From Parasponia andersonii (lineage: Eukaryota > Streptophyta > Magnoliopsida > Rosales > Cannabaceae), in NCBI GenBank assembly GCA_002914805.1, contig JXTB01000022.1, positions 1,367,647-1,431,646 of the forward strand: a stretch of DNA of 64,000 nucleotides, in the 5' to 3' direction. Under the pieces are notes generated by a model, which was not told where the DNA came from, searched no databases, and saw nothing but the letters and a program-made list of their open reading frames with translations. The number at the start of each line of letters is the position of its first letter. The stretch's first letter is position 1. A program made the position numbers and the translations under genes. Below, in pieces: positions 11,414 to 25,562 of the stretch.

Positions 11414-14400
11414 ATGTCGCGGACCGATAGAATGACTTCGGATCTTAGTAGGAATGGTCCTGTTGAAAGGGATATCGAACAGGTATTACTCGTATTCATT
11501 TTCCGATTATTTGTGGGTTAACTTGTATGATTCTTCAGATGCAAATGTCGGTTAAGTTTGATATGCTAGACTGTAAAAATTGTTTAAGTCAGTGGAAATA
11601 GATACTGTCATCTTCAAATTGATTGGTCATTTTGCTGTGTCTGATGCAACTTTTGTTGATTCCGGCGATATGAATCGGAGTCTTTTTGGCTGCCATCAAG
11701 TTCGATATGTTTGCTGGTGTCTGTGCAATGTTTGTGAGTCTGGGTTTATTAGGGATGATATATATATATATATATATATTTATATGTAAAGTTGTTTGAA
11801 CAGTCTGAAGATACTTGTTGCAAGTAACACTGAAGATTTTTCTGTATGGCCCATAAGGCAGTTGCCTTCACGTTTGTACTGATTTTGTTCCTCTGTTATT
11901 TGGTAAATGATATTTCCCAAGGATGACACTATTAAGGAATCTGATAACAATGTTGTTGTATAGCTACCTGTGTGGTTCAAAAACAAAATGTTTTCTGGTT
12001 ATAGGTTAGTGAAATCTTTACATTTATGAAATTTCGATTTTGTCAGCGGAATCAAAGTCCATGCGGCTGATTTAGAAAGGAATTTGTTTGTTATACTAGG
12101 TGGGAAATAACCGAAGTTTAGTTAAACACATGTAAGAATCTTACTATATTGATACGCCCTAGTGCTCTTTGTTTTGTTCGTGACCTTTCGTCCTTTGTGT
12201 TCAATTTTTTCAGGCAGTGGCAAATAACTTTCTGTGGTCATTTATTATTTCAGTACTTATATGTTTGCTTGAAGTTTCTTCTCCACTTGCAAATTCGCTG
12301 AATATAGCGTCACTTAAGTCGGTGATATTCTATATGACAGGCAATTACTGCTCTGAAGAAAGGAGCATGCTTGCTCAAGTATGGAAGAAGGGGGAAGCCC
12401 AAGTTCTGTCCCTTCAGACTTTCCAATGTAAGATTACACTCAATTTTCCAAAAATTGAACTGCTATCATATCCCCCAGTTTTCCTATGTTTAAGTCTTAT
12501 TAGCTTTCTTTCTTTTCTGACCAAAAGAGCATATATATCACTCGTTTCTCCAAAATTGGTATATAAGGTTACTCATTACTCAGCGTTATTTCTTCCCCCT
12601 ATAATACTGTATCGTCGTGGCTACTTTTTTCATTTCTTATATTTTGGTTGACAATAGTTTGGTTAGTAATATGATTTATTAGAGTTCTTATCCCGCCACG
12701 TGAGCTTGAGGCTAGTTGAAATGGTTGGGTGGGAGTAGTCTGGGTTCAAGTCCTCGTAAGTGTATCTTATGGTTAAAAAAAAAAAACAAAAAAACAAAAT
12801 AGTTATTATTCTCCATAAGCTACATTGCATACCTATTTCTTTTTGTTTGGGAATTGTTATTATTTTTGCTAGAAGTTTTGAGAAAATTAGAAAAGAAAAA
12901 GGAGGCATTGCTAGCTATTAGAAACTATATAATATAAGTGCTTTTCTTAGAATAATGAAAAACTGGATTGATTTTATAAAGCTTTTGCCTGGATTAACTG
13001 GTTTGATGCCACAATCTGGGCAATTGGTATCATACTTTCGGCTAAAAGCCTGTAGTGTGCTGAAAATAACTTGGAATTGTTACTCTATATCCCAATTTGC
13101 TTCTCCTTATATAAGCTGTTATTAAAGTTTTTTATTATGAATTATCACTTTAGTCTAGTAAAAAAGAATCTTCTCTAATTTTTGAATTGATGTTTGAGTA
13201 TTTTAGAGGTATTGAATGATTGAGAGGGAGAGAGAACATCATAAGGTAGCCACAATCATGAAAGTGATGACTCCCCCAACTTTTTCCCCCTGTTTTTACT
13301 TGAATCCCTATGGTCCTTTGGGAGTTGGTTTGTCAGCTTGAATCCCTATGCAAGTGCTGATAAAATCGAGTTGGGGGCTTCAATTGAAAAGTACTATACC
13401 CATAACATAACATGTTTGGATCTGGATTTTTTTTCTGTTCATGGGAATGAATCAAGTATCAAGTGATAACAGTTATCTACTAGAGTTACTAATCACCTTT
13501 GAACTCTCTATGCGCTTATCATCGTGCAAGATCTGGTAACTTCATCTCCTTAAATTAGATGGATCTCCTTCAAATTTGAAGCCAGATTGATTTTGTTTAT
13601 TTCTTAGAACCTTTTAGTACTTACTCATGACTATTGGTATTAAGAGAAAAAAAGAAGGGCTTTAAAATGGACACTAACCAAGTCTTGTGAGGAACTGGAG
13701 TAAGCTAGTGTTGTGGCTAAAATAATGGAAGCAGGTTAATTACTGCTTAAACGTGGAAGGTTTCAAATGTAGGCATGAAAATCTAGTTTCCAAAAGCAAT
13801 AGTAGTTGTAAGCCTTTTGAATTAAATTCATCTGAGTGATGAACTGATAAAAAGATAAATGCAACACAAGGGAAAGTTGGTTCATTTTTTTTTTTGGAAG
13901 ATTGACCTGCATCAGTATGCACCAGCACTAGAAGAACCAGAATGTATATGGTTTGAGAAATCAACTGCATCCTAACTTAGAGAACCATTATTGGGCTCAA
14001 TAACGTGCTGTTTACCCTGTGTTGAATTACTCTATAATTATTTCTATTACCACTTTGATGTTTTGTGTGTTATTGTTGCTGTTGCTGTTGTTGGTTTTTT
14101 TTTTTTTTTTTAAATTAAATTAAATTAAATTTATTTTTTAATATCTTATTTTTTTACTTTTTAAAAAATTATAAAAAATATATCCCCTTGTGTGTAAGGA
14201 ATTTAATAGTTGTGGTGGAATTGGAAAGAAATGTTAAATGTGAATTTATTCTATTCAAAATATTCTCGGTTAGTTGCGGCTGGTTGTAGAACAAGATTCT
14301 TCATTTTTACCATTTGTAATTGTGGATTGAATTGTTGCTTTCAGGATGAGTCTGTTTTAATATGGTTCTCGGGGAAAGAGGAGAAACACCTTAAATTGAG

Positions 14401-17400
14401 CCATGTTTCCAGAATTATATCGGGGCAACGCACTGTAAGTGTTTTTCTTGAGTGATGACCCATATATATCTTTGCTTTCACTATCATTATATATTATATG
14501 ATGTGTTGTCTAGCACATGTAATTTATGTTGTGTTTTCTTTCCTATTTTCTTTTATTTTTCCTGACTGCAGAAAAATAAGTACCTCATTTTTCCCTCTGG
14601 AATTTGTGTTGTTTTTTATTTCACAGATAACACAGACTTTTAATTGGATGAAACCTGGAAGTACATATTAGTCATCATATTTTATTCTGCAAACCTTTAA
14701 AGCTACTATGAAAGTTGTTACTGTTATTGAGTTGAATTTAATCCCACGGATCTTTGTGTATTCCCTGTTGCTGCTAAGCAAGGGTTTCTTCTCAATTATT
14801 CATAGATGAATTGTGTGTGTTTTGGATGGGATTTGGGATTCACCATAATACTAAGACACAGAAGTTGATCCCTGGCCCTGTTTACTGAATTTCTTGACTG
14901 GGTGTGCATTGTATTATATGCTACAAATTGCACTAAGGGAAGTAATGCACCAGTCAATTTGCATTGATGCACTCAATATGAAATATGGTTGCATTTGGAG
15001 ACTCGACTAAGCACAACCATTTTGTATTGAGAAAGGTGAGGAAAGATACAAAATCTTAATTCGAGTACAGATCTTTACTAGGAAAATATGCCCAACAAAT
15101 CGGCTGAATCCATTTTTTCTACTTTCTCATCAATCCTAATCACTATGGTGGCTCAGGAACTTATTAATTGTGCTTGCACGCTCAGGAGCATCATATTGCA
15201 TGTGTTTGTATGAGTGTTGCATCATCACAATTCCATGTCTTTCCTTATTGCAGGTGTAATGATAACTTCATATTGATGCAAATATTTTTTCTGGTTTGTA
15301 CTGATTACATATGAATTTACCTTTTCCAGCAAATCTTTCAAAGATATCCACGACCAGAGAAGGAGTACCAGTCATTTTCTCTGATATATAACGATAGATC
15401 ACTGGACTTGGTAAGAAATACACGCATATCTCCCCTGATTAAATTTTTATGCTTTTATATTTTTCATCTTAGAGTTTACTATATTCTATTGCTATGCCTA
15501 TCATACCTCTTCCAGATTTGCAAAGATAAAGATGAAGCTGAGGTATGGTTTAGTGGTTTAAAAGCATTGATATCCCGCAGTCATCCTCGGAAATGGAGAA
15601 CTGAGTCTAGGAGTGATGGAATCCCATCAGAGGCAAATAGTCCTAGAACATACACAAGGAGGAGTTCTCCTCTGCATTCTCCCTTCGGTAGTAATGATAG
15701 CTTACAAAAGGTGTAAACTCTTTCCTGATTTTCCTAACTTTTGTTCTGTTTGGGGTTTTTAGTAGTAAATGGGGCCTCTAATTCTGCAGCCCATAACTTA
15801 GCTAAGTATTCCACATTTTGTAATATGGAGTGGCCTGTCTCTCTTAGTTTTGTTCCTCCTTTTGTTCTTGCTGGCTTCAAGCCTGGTCCTGCCTGTTTTG
15901 CAAGGGTCCTCGTTTGGCTGTGTGTTCTTTTTGCCAATTAAATGCAGTTTTCTTTCTAGCCCACCAAAAAAAAAAGAGAGAGAGAGAGATTATTAATTTC
16001 TCAATTTTCTTCTGCTTAATCCAGGATGGTTCAGATCACCTTCGCCTTCATAGTCCATATGAAAGTCCTCCAAAAAATGGTCTGGACAAGGCACTATCAG
16101 ATGTGATACTGTATGCTGTTCCTCCCAAGTTCTTCCCCTCAGATTCTGCAAGTGCTTCAGTCCATTCTTTGTCATCAGGAGGCTCAGATAGTGTACATGG
16201 TCACACGAAGGCAATGGCAATGGATGCTTTTAGAGTCAGTCTATCAAGTGCTGTTAGTTCATCAAGCCAAGGTTCTGGTCATGATGATGGTGATGCCTTG
16301 GGAGACGTTTTCATTTGGGGGGAGGGCACAGGAGATGGTGTTCTGGGTGGTGGAGCACATAGAGTTGGAAATTGTTTTGCTGGAAAAGTAGATTCTTTAT
16401 TGCCCAAAGCCTTAGAATCTGCTGTTGTGCTTGATGTCCATTACATTGCATGTGGCGGACGACACGCTGCTTTGGTTACAAAGCAAGGTGAGGTTTTCTC
16501 GTGGGGGGAGGAATCAGGAGGCAGGCTTGGCCATGGTGTAGATTCTGACGTTTTCTATCCTAAACTTATTGATTCCTTGAGTAATACAAACATTGAGCTT
16601 GTAGCTTGTGGTGAGTACCACACATGTGCAGTAACTCTTTCTGGTGATCTGTACACGTGGGGTGATGGTACTTACAATTTTGGTCTTCTTGGACATGGAA
16701 ATGAAGTGAGTCACTGGATGCCGAAAAGAGTTAATGGTCCCTTGGAAGGCATACATGTCTCCTCTGTTTCCTGCGGACCCTGGCACACTACTGTTGTGAC
16801 GTCTGCTGGACAATTATTTACCTTTGGTGATGGAACATTTGGTGTTTTGGGCCATGGAGATAGGATGAGTGTTTCTTTACCCAGGGAAGTGGAATCCCTG
16901 AAGGGGCTCCGTACTGTGCGAGCTGCTTGTGGCGTTTGGCATACTGCTGCAGTTGTAGAAGTAATGGTTGGGAACTCTAGTTCCAGCAATTGTTCTTCAG
17001 GAAAGCTGTTTACCTGGGGAGATGGTGATAAAGGTCGACTTGGTCATGGTGACAAGGAAGCAAGGCTTGTGCCTACCTGTGTTGCTGCTCTTGTCGAACC
17101 AAACTTTTGTCGAGTTGCCTGTGGACATAGCTTGACAGTTGCACTTACAACCTCGGGCCATGTCTATACGATGGGCAGTCCAGTTTATGGCCAGTTGGGA
17201 AATCCTCAGGCTGATGGAAAGCTTCCGGTGCGCGTTGAAGGAAAACTTAAGAATTACGTGGAGGATATAGCTTGTGGTGCCTATCATGTTGCTGTTTTAA
17301 CTTCAAGAACTGAAGTTTACACTTGGGGAAAGGGAGCAAACGGTCGTTTAGGTCATGGGGACATAGATGATCGAAATTCTCCAACCTTAGTTGAAGCTTT

Positions 17401-20400
17401 GAAAGACAAGCAAGTTAAAAGCATCGCTTGTGGCACTAATTTTACTGCTGCTATCTGCCTTCATAAGTGGCCATCAGGAATGGATCAATCTATGTGTTCT
17501 GGTTGCCGTGTGCCATTTAATTTCAAAAGAAAACGCCATAATTGTTATAATTGTGGACTTGTTTTCTGTCACTCATGCAGCAGTAAGAAGTCTCTCAAGG
17601 CTTCCATGGCACCAAACCCCAGCAAACCCTATCGTGTCTGTGATAGTTGTTTTAACAAATTAAGAAAAGCTATTGAAACAGACACTTCATCCCAGTCTTC
17701 TGTGAGTAGAAGAGGAAGTATCAATCAGGGGTCGAATGAGTTTATTGATAAAGATGAGAAGTTAGATTCAAGATCTCGGGCACAACTTGCAAGATTTTCT
17801 TCTATGGAATCCTTGAAGCAAGTGGAAACCCGATCTTCGAAGAAAAACAAGAAACTGGAATTTAATAGTAGTCGAGTCTCACCTGTTCCAAATGGAGGTT
17901 CACAGTGGGGAGCTCTTAATATTTCCAAGTCTTTTAATCCAGTGTTTGGGTCATCCAAGAAATTTTTCTCAGCTTCTGTTCCTGGATCAAGAATTGTTTC
18001 TCGAGCAACATCTCCAATTTCAAGGCGGCCCAGCCCACCTCGTTCTACAACACCAACTCCAACTCTTGGAGGACTTACTTCACCAAAGATTGTGGTAGAT
18101 GATGCCAAAAGAACAAACGAGAGCCTCAGCCAGGAGGTTATCAAACTAAGAGCACAGGTAGCATGCTTTGGACAAGTTGATGCTTAGCTTTACAGTTTCC
18201 ACTTGTTCTTGAAAATGTTCTGTTAAATGTTAAAAAATTTTGAAAGATAAATTTTGTTTATAGGACTTATAGTAGAAAGTTGAAAAGAACCTCCAACTCT
18301 GACTCTACCCAAGTTCTTTAAATCTGGGACTATTTTTTGGAAATAGTTTTAGGAGATGAGCAGCTATGATAGCTTTTTCCTACCCTGAAAAATGTTTGGA
18401 AAACATGGCCATTGCCATGAATTTTCAGTTTAAGAGTTCATGTGCAATTAACTGTCCAAACTACTAAGTGACGATGAAACAGTATGCATCAGACTGAGTG
18501 GATTGACCTTTTACCCCTTTTCCAGATTAATGATTACCAGCATTCAAATGTAACGTGGTCAAATTATTTTGTTTTGTTGAAAATTTCTTATTTGAGTATA
18601 AAATATATAGTAACATAGGGTTCGGAAGATTAAAGTTCATTTTGTATAACATATGCCAGAGGGCTTGCAAAATCTTCTAACATCAAACTGTTGTATTGAC
18701 AGTAATTAATTTGTCACATTAATTCAAAATCAGTTTTATCCTTTTAAAAATGCTGATTTGGTTACTGTTGACTGGAGATGCATTTGTATTGAGGATTGTG
18801 CACTGACCCATATTATTCTTTTAATGTATTCACATGCATGTGCTTTTTGCTTGATCTGTTAGTGTTCTACTTTATGACTGACATTTCTTGCTTAGGTTGA
18901 GAATCTTACACGTAAGGCTCAACTTCAAGAAGTTGAGCTGGAAAGAACAACCAAATTGCTTAAGGAAGCAAGAGCAAGTGCAGGGGAAGAGGCTGCAAAG
19001 TGCAAGGCAGCAAAGGAAGTGATCAAGTCGCTTACTGCCCAAGTAAGATGGATGTTTTCATGCATAACTACACCCCCATTGATGTGGAGCATTTTGCTTT
19101 TTATTCGTGTTTTGCGATCTTCAGTGCATTATTAACTAACATAGATGGAGATTTATCATAATTCAGATAAAATGTATATGAAATATATCTTCATTTTTCG
19201 TTCCTTGATAAGTTGCAGCAGTACTCTACTTTTCACATGTTGAATATTCTTTGACCCATATCTCGGCACCATGCAAAAGGAATACGCTTGTATGGAACTT
19301 AAAAATTATGTAGTCTTAAATAAGCAACCTAGAAAAAAATACAAGATATTTTCCCCACCTAGTGGCCACACAGTTAAGAGTTAAGTTCTCTTTTGAAAAT
19401 TTCCATGAAAGAGGATTAACATGCTGAAAAGCTGTAGTTTGCCTCTGCCTCTCTTCTCTTCTCTATGGGCTTCCTTTTGATTGAGATTTTACCTTCTCTA
19501 GACAACTTATGAACAAGTTTAGTCCAGTCTAGCCCTGTAATCTAAAACTTATATTTTGAAAAACTGTTGCTATTATTAACTGTAAAGCATGAACTTTTCT
19601 CAATGAGGGTGCACCAACTGCCAATAGAGTAGCTATCAGATTGAAAACGCTTAAATACATCTAGTAATGATATAAACAGTGCACCTTGTACTTGTGTTTG
19701 TTTACAAGTTCCTATAGTTGCAGCCTGGTGGTTTTGCACCAAAGTGCTAACATTATCATGTTCTTGAAGGCAAGTACTGGTGTATACAGTTTAGTTTTGT
19801 TGTAAAGCTTTTGCCTTGGTATGTGCTGTTAATGGATGAAGATGATAAAGGAAGCCATCAGACAATTTTTCAAGGATGATATTTTAATTTATAGTTTCGT
19901 CAGTTCTGGATCTACAATTGCTTTCTTTTCTTTACATACCAATTACTTAAGATTCTGGAATGAAGTGAGCTGTGCATACAGCTTTCTAAACGACCTTTTT
20001 GGTTTGTGACTATTCTTTTTTAAATGTTGAATGCCAGAGGGCTCTAACGCTGTTAGACCTCTGCTCTTCCAAAATAGCTCTGCTGCCAAAGTTCAAAGAT
20101 GGTTGTTGTTTTAATCTAGATTCTTTCTCTTACCAAAGTCAATAAAATTTATTTTCTGTCTCTCTTTTATTTATCTTTTTGTTTACTTTTCTGGATGGGG
20201 GTAGGGCAGGGGAATCTCATTTCAATTGGACATGTGATGTATGCTTAATTCTTATCATCCTTGAGATGTTTTGTTCCATGAGATATGTTCTTCAATTTCT
20301 TAAGTTATTCCATAACGCATAGGTCTTGGTTCTACTACTTAGGTGATAAGACGGCATATCTTGATCTTTATAAGTTTCTGTTCTTATACCTTTCATCATA

Positions 20401-21817
20401 ATATTTTGCTAATGATGCATTATGTACAGTTAAAGGATGTGGCTGAAAGGCTTCCTGTTGGGGCTTCCCGGAACGTTAAGTCGCCTTCTCTCACTTCTTT
20501 GGGCTCTGATCTTGTTTGCAGTGATGTTTTTAGTCCTGTTGATAGATTGAATGGTCAAGCTTTATCTGAACCAGACTCAAATGGCTCAAATGGCCAATTT
20601 CATTCTAATGGGTCCACTACCACCAGTAATCGGAGTTCAGGTCACAATAATAAACAAGGCCATTCCGATGTGTCGACTAGAAATGGGAGCCGAACAAAAG
20701 ATAGTGAATCTCGTAATGACACTGAATGGGTTGAGCAAGATGAACCTGGTGTTTACATTACACTTGCCTCCCTTCCAGGAGGTGCCAAGGATCTCAAGCG
20801 TGTTCGCTTCAGGTATGTTATTCTTATGTAACTTTTATATACAGTCAATGCAGTTTCGGAAAATGTTCCACCAACACTGATTGAGTATGACACTTCTACA
20901 TTTTATTGGTGGAAGTTGCTCATGATTAATCTTTTAAGACATCAAAGACTGCAACATGCTAACTCGGAGCAAAGGAAATTTGTAGATTAAGGTTCTGATT
21001 TCGAAACATTAACAAGCAATTTAGAGTTTGTTCATATTCTAACAGAAGTTAAATGTCTTGTTTATCTTATATCTTCAGTCAGAATAGTTAATCCTCACAA
21101 GTCAATGTGAAACCCTATCAATTTGCATCCCTGCATGTACACAAATACACACAAACACGTGCATGCATATTGACATAAACTAATTATTCTTAGTAATAGA
21201 AGCAATTCAGTTGTTGATGCTTTAAGTAATTATTCAAGAAAAATTTTGAGATGCATCTGCTTTGTCACATATTTTCATGTTATTTGCCTGCATGTTCTGA
21301 TCTATGTATTCTTTTACGAAGGTTATGATCTTGGATAAAGTACTAAAATTTAACCAAGAAAATTGCATAAAAATGTTTTTACAGGAAGTGATAATGAATG
21401 TGAGAGGAAACCACGGTGTACAGTGTGGAAAAACACAGAGGTGGCCTTCTAGATAAAAGAAAGCAACATCGAACTTGTTTTATAATTATGTTTTTTATTG
21501 CTTTTTATAATTTCCAGTTTCCTTGACCATGTCTAGGCTGAAGATATCATTTTGTATTTTGACCAAGTTTTGCTGATTGCAATCATGATTGGCGGGGTTT
21601 TTTTCTTGGTGGGTGGGTTGGGGAAGTTTGCAACTAGCTATGAATCCATCCTGTTGCATAATTGAACTTACTTTTTAAATGCAGTCGTAAACGATTTAGT
21701 GAAAAACAAGCACAGCAGTGGTGGGCAGAGAACCGAACCAGAGTTCACGAGCGATACAATGTTCGCATTATGGACAAATCTAGTGTTGGCGTTGGAAGCG
21801 AGGACTTGGCTCACTGA
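11414..21817 (+). CDS. PRAF: PRAF-type protein: PH, RCC1 repeats, FYVE, BRX (1105 aa)
   Basis: Nine coding exons join in frame: 11414-11482, 12341-12427, 14345-14434, 15330-15410, 15516-15710, 16025-18157, 18896-19042, 20430-20812, 21685-21817. All introns are GT...AG. The product has a PH domain (about residues 20-132), a serine-rich linker, RCC1 repeats (265-650; repeated WGxGxxGxLGHG), a FYVE zinc finger (655-720) with four CxxC pairs and a [10 protein letters not shown] core, a coiled coil (868-934), and a C-terminal BRX domain (about 1033-1090, with QQWWAENR). The family binds phosphoinositides through PH/FYVE; the RCC1 part is reported to act on small GTPases, and members work at the plasma membrane in polarity and endomembrane traffic. 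Length matches the family (about 1100 aa). The first ATG gives the conserved N-terminus. Exon 6 carries about two thirds of the protein. Confidence 0.95.
12680..12800 (+). mobile_element. tRNA-derived SINE-like insertion in PRAF intron 2
   Basis: An RNA polymerase III B-box-like motif GGTTCAAGTCC lies at 12743-12753. A possible A-box-like stretch (ATGGTTGGGTGGG) precedes it, and an A-rich tail with interspersed C follows (12776-12800). This is the layout of a short plant SINE. It cannot be a functional tRNA: no cloverleaf or acceptor stem is apparent. A target duplication is not clear. Confidence 0.45.
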
Positions 21818-23018
21818 CCTATTGAAACAATCTTATGTAAATGAAACGTCTTCTCTAGATTCCAGGTTGAGTAACACTGAAGTCATACTGATTAATTAGA
21901 GTTGGCTTCCATCCTTCTAAAGGAGCTGAGGGAAGCAAAGGCTTGGGTATAGGAAGGAGAATTAAGAGGGGTTTGATTGTGTTCTCTCTCATTTTGATTC
22001 AATTTGTCTTTGATTTTTTCTTTTCTACCCTTTTTGATTTGTATTCCATTTTTTTCCCTATGTGCCTTTGTGTGGGGGAATGAGGGTCAGAAATGTAAAT
22101 TTGTAGTAGGTTGCTGGCTCATGTTGAAAGCAGCTGCCTTGTAAATTTCCATAAGTGAATGCATCTGCAGATTTTTCTTTTTCCTTTATTTCTTTTTACT
22201 TTTTATTTTATTTTATTTTTTTTTTCATCATCTTATCCAGTATCCACGGGTCGAAGATTGCTTCCACCTCTAGTTACAGGCCCCAAATTCCAATCCATTA
22301 CTATTTAATTTTAGGCGACGCTTTCTTCTTTCCATTTAGTAGTTTGTCCTCCATAATATGAATGTATAAATTGAAAAAAAACCAATGAATGTTGTCTTGA
22401 AGTTGCCGATGAGACAACTCGAAAAGACTCTTTTGTATTTTTGGGGTTAAAATGACATGTAGGAATATTTTTCAAAGTGATTTTACTGGTAGTCCCAATA
22501 TTATACTATAGTCCTAGAAAAAAGTTAATATATAGTGAAGTGGATACTAGTCAATACTTGTGGAACAGTAATTTGAAAAGTACCCCAGTTAAAAGTTATT
22601 TCGGCCCAAACATTATTCCTGTTCATATACATTTCTCTTTGGATCCACTTCCTGATCCAAGTTAGTATAATGCTAGTCACTCCATCTACTAAAGAAAAGA
22701 ATTGTCGTGTACTGAATACATTCGATGCATGAACAAATGTCGTCTCAAGAGTTTTCCACTTTAATTCCCCAAAATTTTGGCTCAATCTGTTGGCATAGAC
22801 TAAGATTTCATGCGTGGTGACGTCTATCTAGGAGAAGTTGTCTTTCTAAAAACAAAGAAAATGTCGTAAAACGGCCTCATACGTCATAATTTTTTTACAA
22901 AATATTTTGTCATAAGAAATATGGAAACTCCTTTGAATTTAATTTTTTATTACAAAAAATCTTGTAATTTGATTATTTATAAAATTCAACATTCTCATCT
23001 TATCAAAATTAGAAAACT
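21818..23018 (+). other. 3' untranslated region of PRAF and following intergenic DNA
   Basis: A T-rich trailer follows the PRAF stop and probably forms its 3' untranslated region, to about 22.2-22.4 kb. Beyond that no gene or repeat is recognised up to 23018. Confidence 0.45.
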
Positions 23019-23557
23019 GGTTAAATATAGTAATGGTCCCTGAATTGTACTCATTGTATTATTTTTTTCCCCGAATTTTCACCTTACATAGTAATGACAC
23101 CTAAATTATGCAATTATTACTGCAATGGCCCCTTGGTCATAAACTTTTAGATTTTTAAATAGAAAGTAGTCATGGACAAAGTGTATAATTGGACATTATT
23201 TACTTCTATGAGTTAGAATCTCATTTTTAGCCATAATTACTAAACTGTGCGCTTTGCACAATACTCATTTCTGTTAAAAATTTAACTGATCGTGAGAAAA
23301 ATAGTCATTATTATAATAATTGTATAAGTTTTAGTAGTATACAGTGTAAGTTGAAAATTCAGAATCTCATTCTTGAAAACAGTTACCAAACCGTGTGCTC
23401 TGTAATAACTTATTTTGGTTAAATATTTAACAGTTTGTAATAAAAGTATTATTATTTCAACAATTACATAATCCAGAAATAATTATTATATAAGTTATAA
23501 ATTTAAAAAATAAAATGATATTACAGATATAATTCAGAGGCTATAATATCATTAACC
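23019..23557. mobile_element. MITE-like inverted-repeat element (0.54 kb)
   Basis: The left end GGTTAAATATAGTAATGGTC and the reverse complement of the right end GGTTAATGATATTATAGCCT are imperfect inverted repeats. Similarity continues inward (CCTGAATTGTA against TCTGAATTATA, then ATTATTTTTTT). There is no coding potential. The 'GGTCCCTGAATT' ends are widespread in plant non-autonomous elements. Confidence 0.55.
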
Positions 23558-24331
23558 ATTACTTCTAGCAAATGGTAGCTTTAGATTTGAAGTAAATTTA
23601 AAAATTGCATATACTAGTTTTAAGCAATATTTTAATTTTTCCAATGACTTTATAAGCAATAACATAGTTTCCAGATAAATATGTTTGTATCTAAATACAA
23701 AGTAAAAATGTGATATAAAATTAAATCTATTATGCACTAAGGTAATTTTATCATTTATCATTAATTTTTTTATTTTAATTTATATGAGAAGGTCAGATTT
23801 CAAATATGGTCAAATTACAAGGTTTCCTCTACTAAAAAATAAATTCAAGGGATTTTCTCACATTTCTTAAAATATAAAAGATTTTGTAAAAGACAAGTTG
23901 AAATATAATGCCATTTTATGACAATTTTCTCTTCTGAAAACTGAAAATCTCGAAAACTGAGATTAGATGAAAACTCTTCAGCAATAGGTCCTCTCAATAC
24001 TTGTACTGGTCCCACCAACCACAAGAAAGCATCTACTAGTCATGAAATGATTCGGAGGGAAATGCCAAAACTGTGAGCTTTCTTGATGTTTATTATGTGA
24101 GGAATTGAGCAAAATAATAATATTATTAAAAGACATCATCAAAATTTTTATGGGTCTATATTCACACCCGTAGTTGAACTATAGGCGCCACTATTCTTCA
24201 TAAAAAGGCTTTAAAGTATAATTATTGAAACCCTTCAAATTAAATGACAAAAGCATCCCATTGATGAGGAAAATATTTGCCGACAAATCAAGTACCGTTT
24301 AAGCTCAAATAGTTGTGCATTTTAAAGCATT

Positions 24332-25410
24332 TTGTTGGTTTGATATATTTCATGTGTTTTTATAGTTTTCGTGAATAAATGAGAATTAATGTAAATTTGT
24401 ATAAAAAAAATAAGTGTTTCAAACCATTTAAATTCAAACCATGACCGATTGAGATAAGTCGGTATAAAAGCAAGGTGAAGCGAAGCAAAAACGATGAAGT
24501 GGGGTACTCCTATGCCTCCCTTGTTGCCTGGTGACACTTCTGCGCTGCTTTAGGGGCGTGGTTCTACCCTTGATGCGTTCTGAACGCGTTTTTGACCCTT
24601 TTTAATGAAATTTGACATTACATGTCGCTCCTTTCTCATAATCTAATGGTGAAGACTCATCAATGTGTGCTTGAATTTCTTAGAATGAAGCTTAAAAATG
24701 GGGATGAAAGCACAATTCCAGGTGTGGAGAATTAGAGAGAAAAATACAATAGAGACGCCTAAATTTCTAGAGAGAGAAAATTTAGAATTGGAGATTCTTG
24801 AAGAAGATTTAGGAGAATTTCTTGAAAATTTGAAAACTTGAAGCTCATCTTCATGATAATTTTTCTTTTCTTTGCTCTCATCTTAATCTCTTAAAAATTT
24901 GTATTGAGCTTATTATACGAACATGGTTAGATTTATGAATTTAATTTTTCTTTTCTTTTCTCTCATCTTAATCTCTTAAAAATTTGTATTGAGCTTATTA
25001 TACGAACATGGTTAGATTTATGAATTTCTTGTTGAGATCATTATTGGATTCTACTATGTTTGTTTATATTTGATAGCTGATATACTCTTTTTAATACTTT
25101 ATTTTGATTATTTTTTTAATTATTGATCTATTTTATATTTTCAATTCATTTATGCTTAATTTTGCTCAATATTTCTATTTTATTTTGCTAATAAAAATTT
25201 CTCGCATTGTGATTGCCATTTTCAGAGGAATTGAGAAAATGACAATACGAGAAATGAAAAGTTAAGCTCAAAATCTCACCAGAAAACAAAAAGGAAAGTC
25301 AAGCTCAAAATTTTTATTTGCTAAATGACTCGAGGGGCTTTGCCTTTATATTATTGACTGACATTGTTTCTATAGTAAGCGACCACCATGGTCGCTCAGT
25401 GTGAAAGGTA
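24332..25410. mobile_element. Probable retroelement-derived sequence (LTR-like)
   Basis: The segment begins TGTTGGTTTGATATATTTC, a TG start typical of LTRs. It contains a locally GC-rich patch (24480-24620) with the palindrome GCGTTCTGAACGC, and then a leader-like stretch rich in GAGAGA. Its right part ends near the inverted repeat AGCGACCA-CCA-TGGTCGCT (25378-25396). No protease, polymerase or integrase is present. I infer an old solo LTR or non-coding retroelement fragment; the ends are uncertain. Confidence 0.35.
24860..25029. repeat. Near-perfect 85-bp tandem duplication
   Basis: The block from about 24860 to 24944 (containing CTCTCATCTTAATCTC and GAGCTTATTATACGAACATG) is followed immediately by a second, nearly identical copy to about 25029. 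The offset is exactly 85 bases. The high identity suggests a recent event, or an assembly duplication. Confidence 0.85.
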
Positions 25411-25562
25411 TTTTGCCAATAAAAACATTTCATTTTGTCATTTGCGAAAGCACTTAGCAGCTATATGTTGCTGCTTCTCTTGGTATTATGTGTTGAGTAT
25501 GATCTGTTTACTAACTCGTTAGAAAATAAGCCAGGACTTGCAATATAATTTTCTACCAAGAT

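Noticed and set aside
12217-12651. 144-codon plus-strand frame
   Set aside because: It reads the real PRAF exon 2 (12341-12427) in the wrong frame and continues through intron sequence on both sides.
12743-12753. tRNA gene suggested by the B-box motif (also at 49539-49549)
   Set aside because: No anticodon loop or acceptor stem can be formed around either motif; both are followed by A-rich tails, which fits SINEs.
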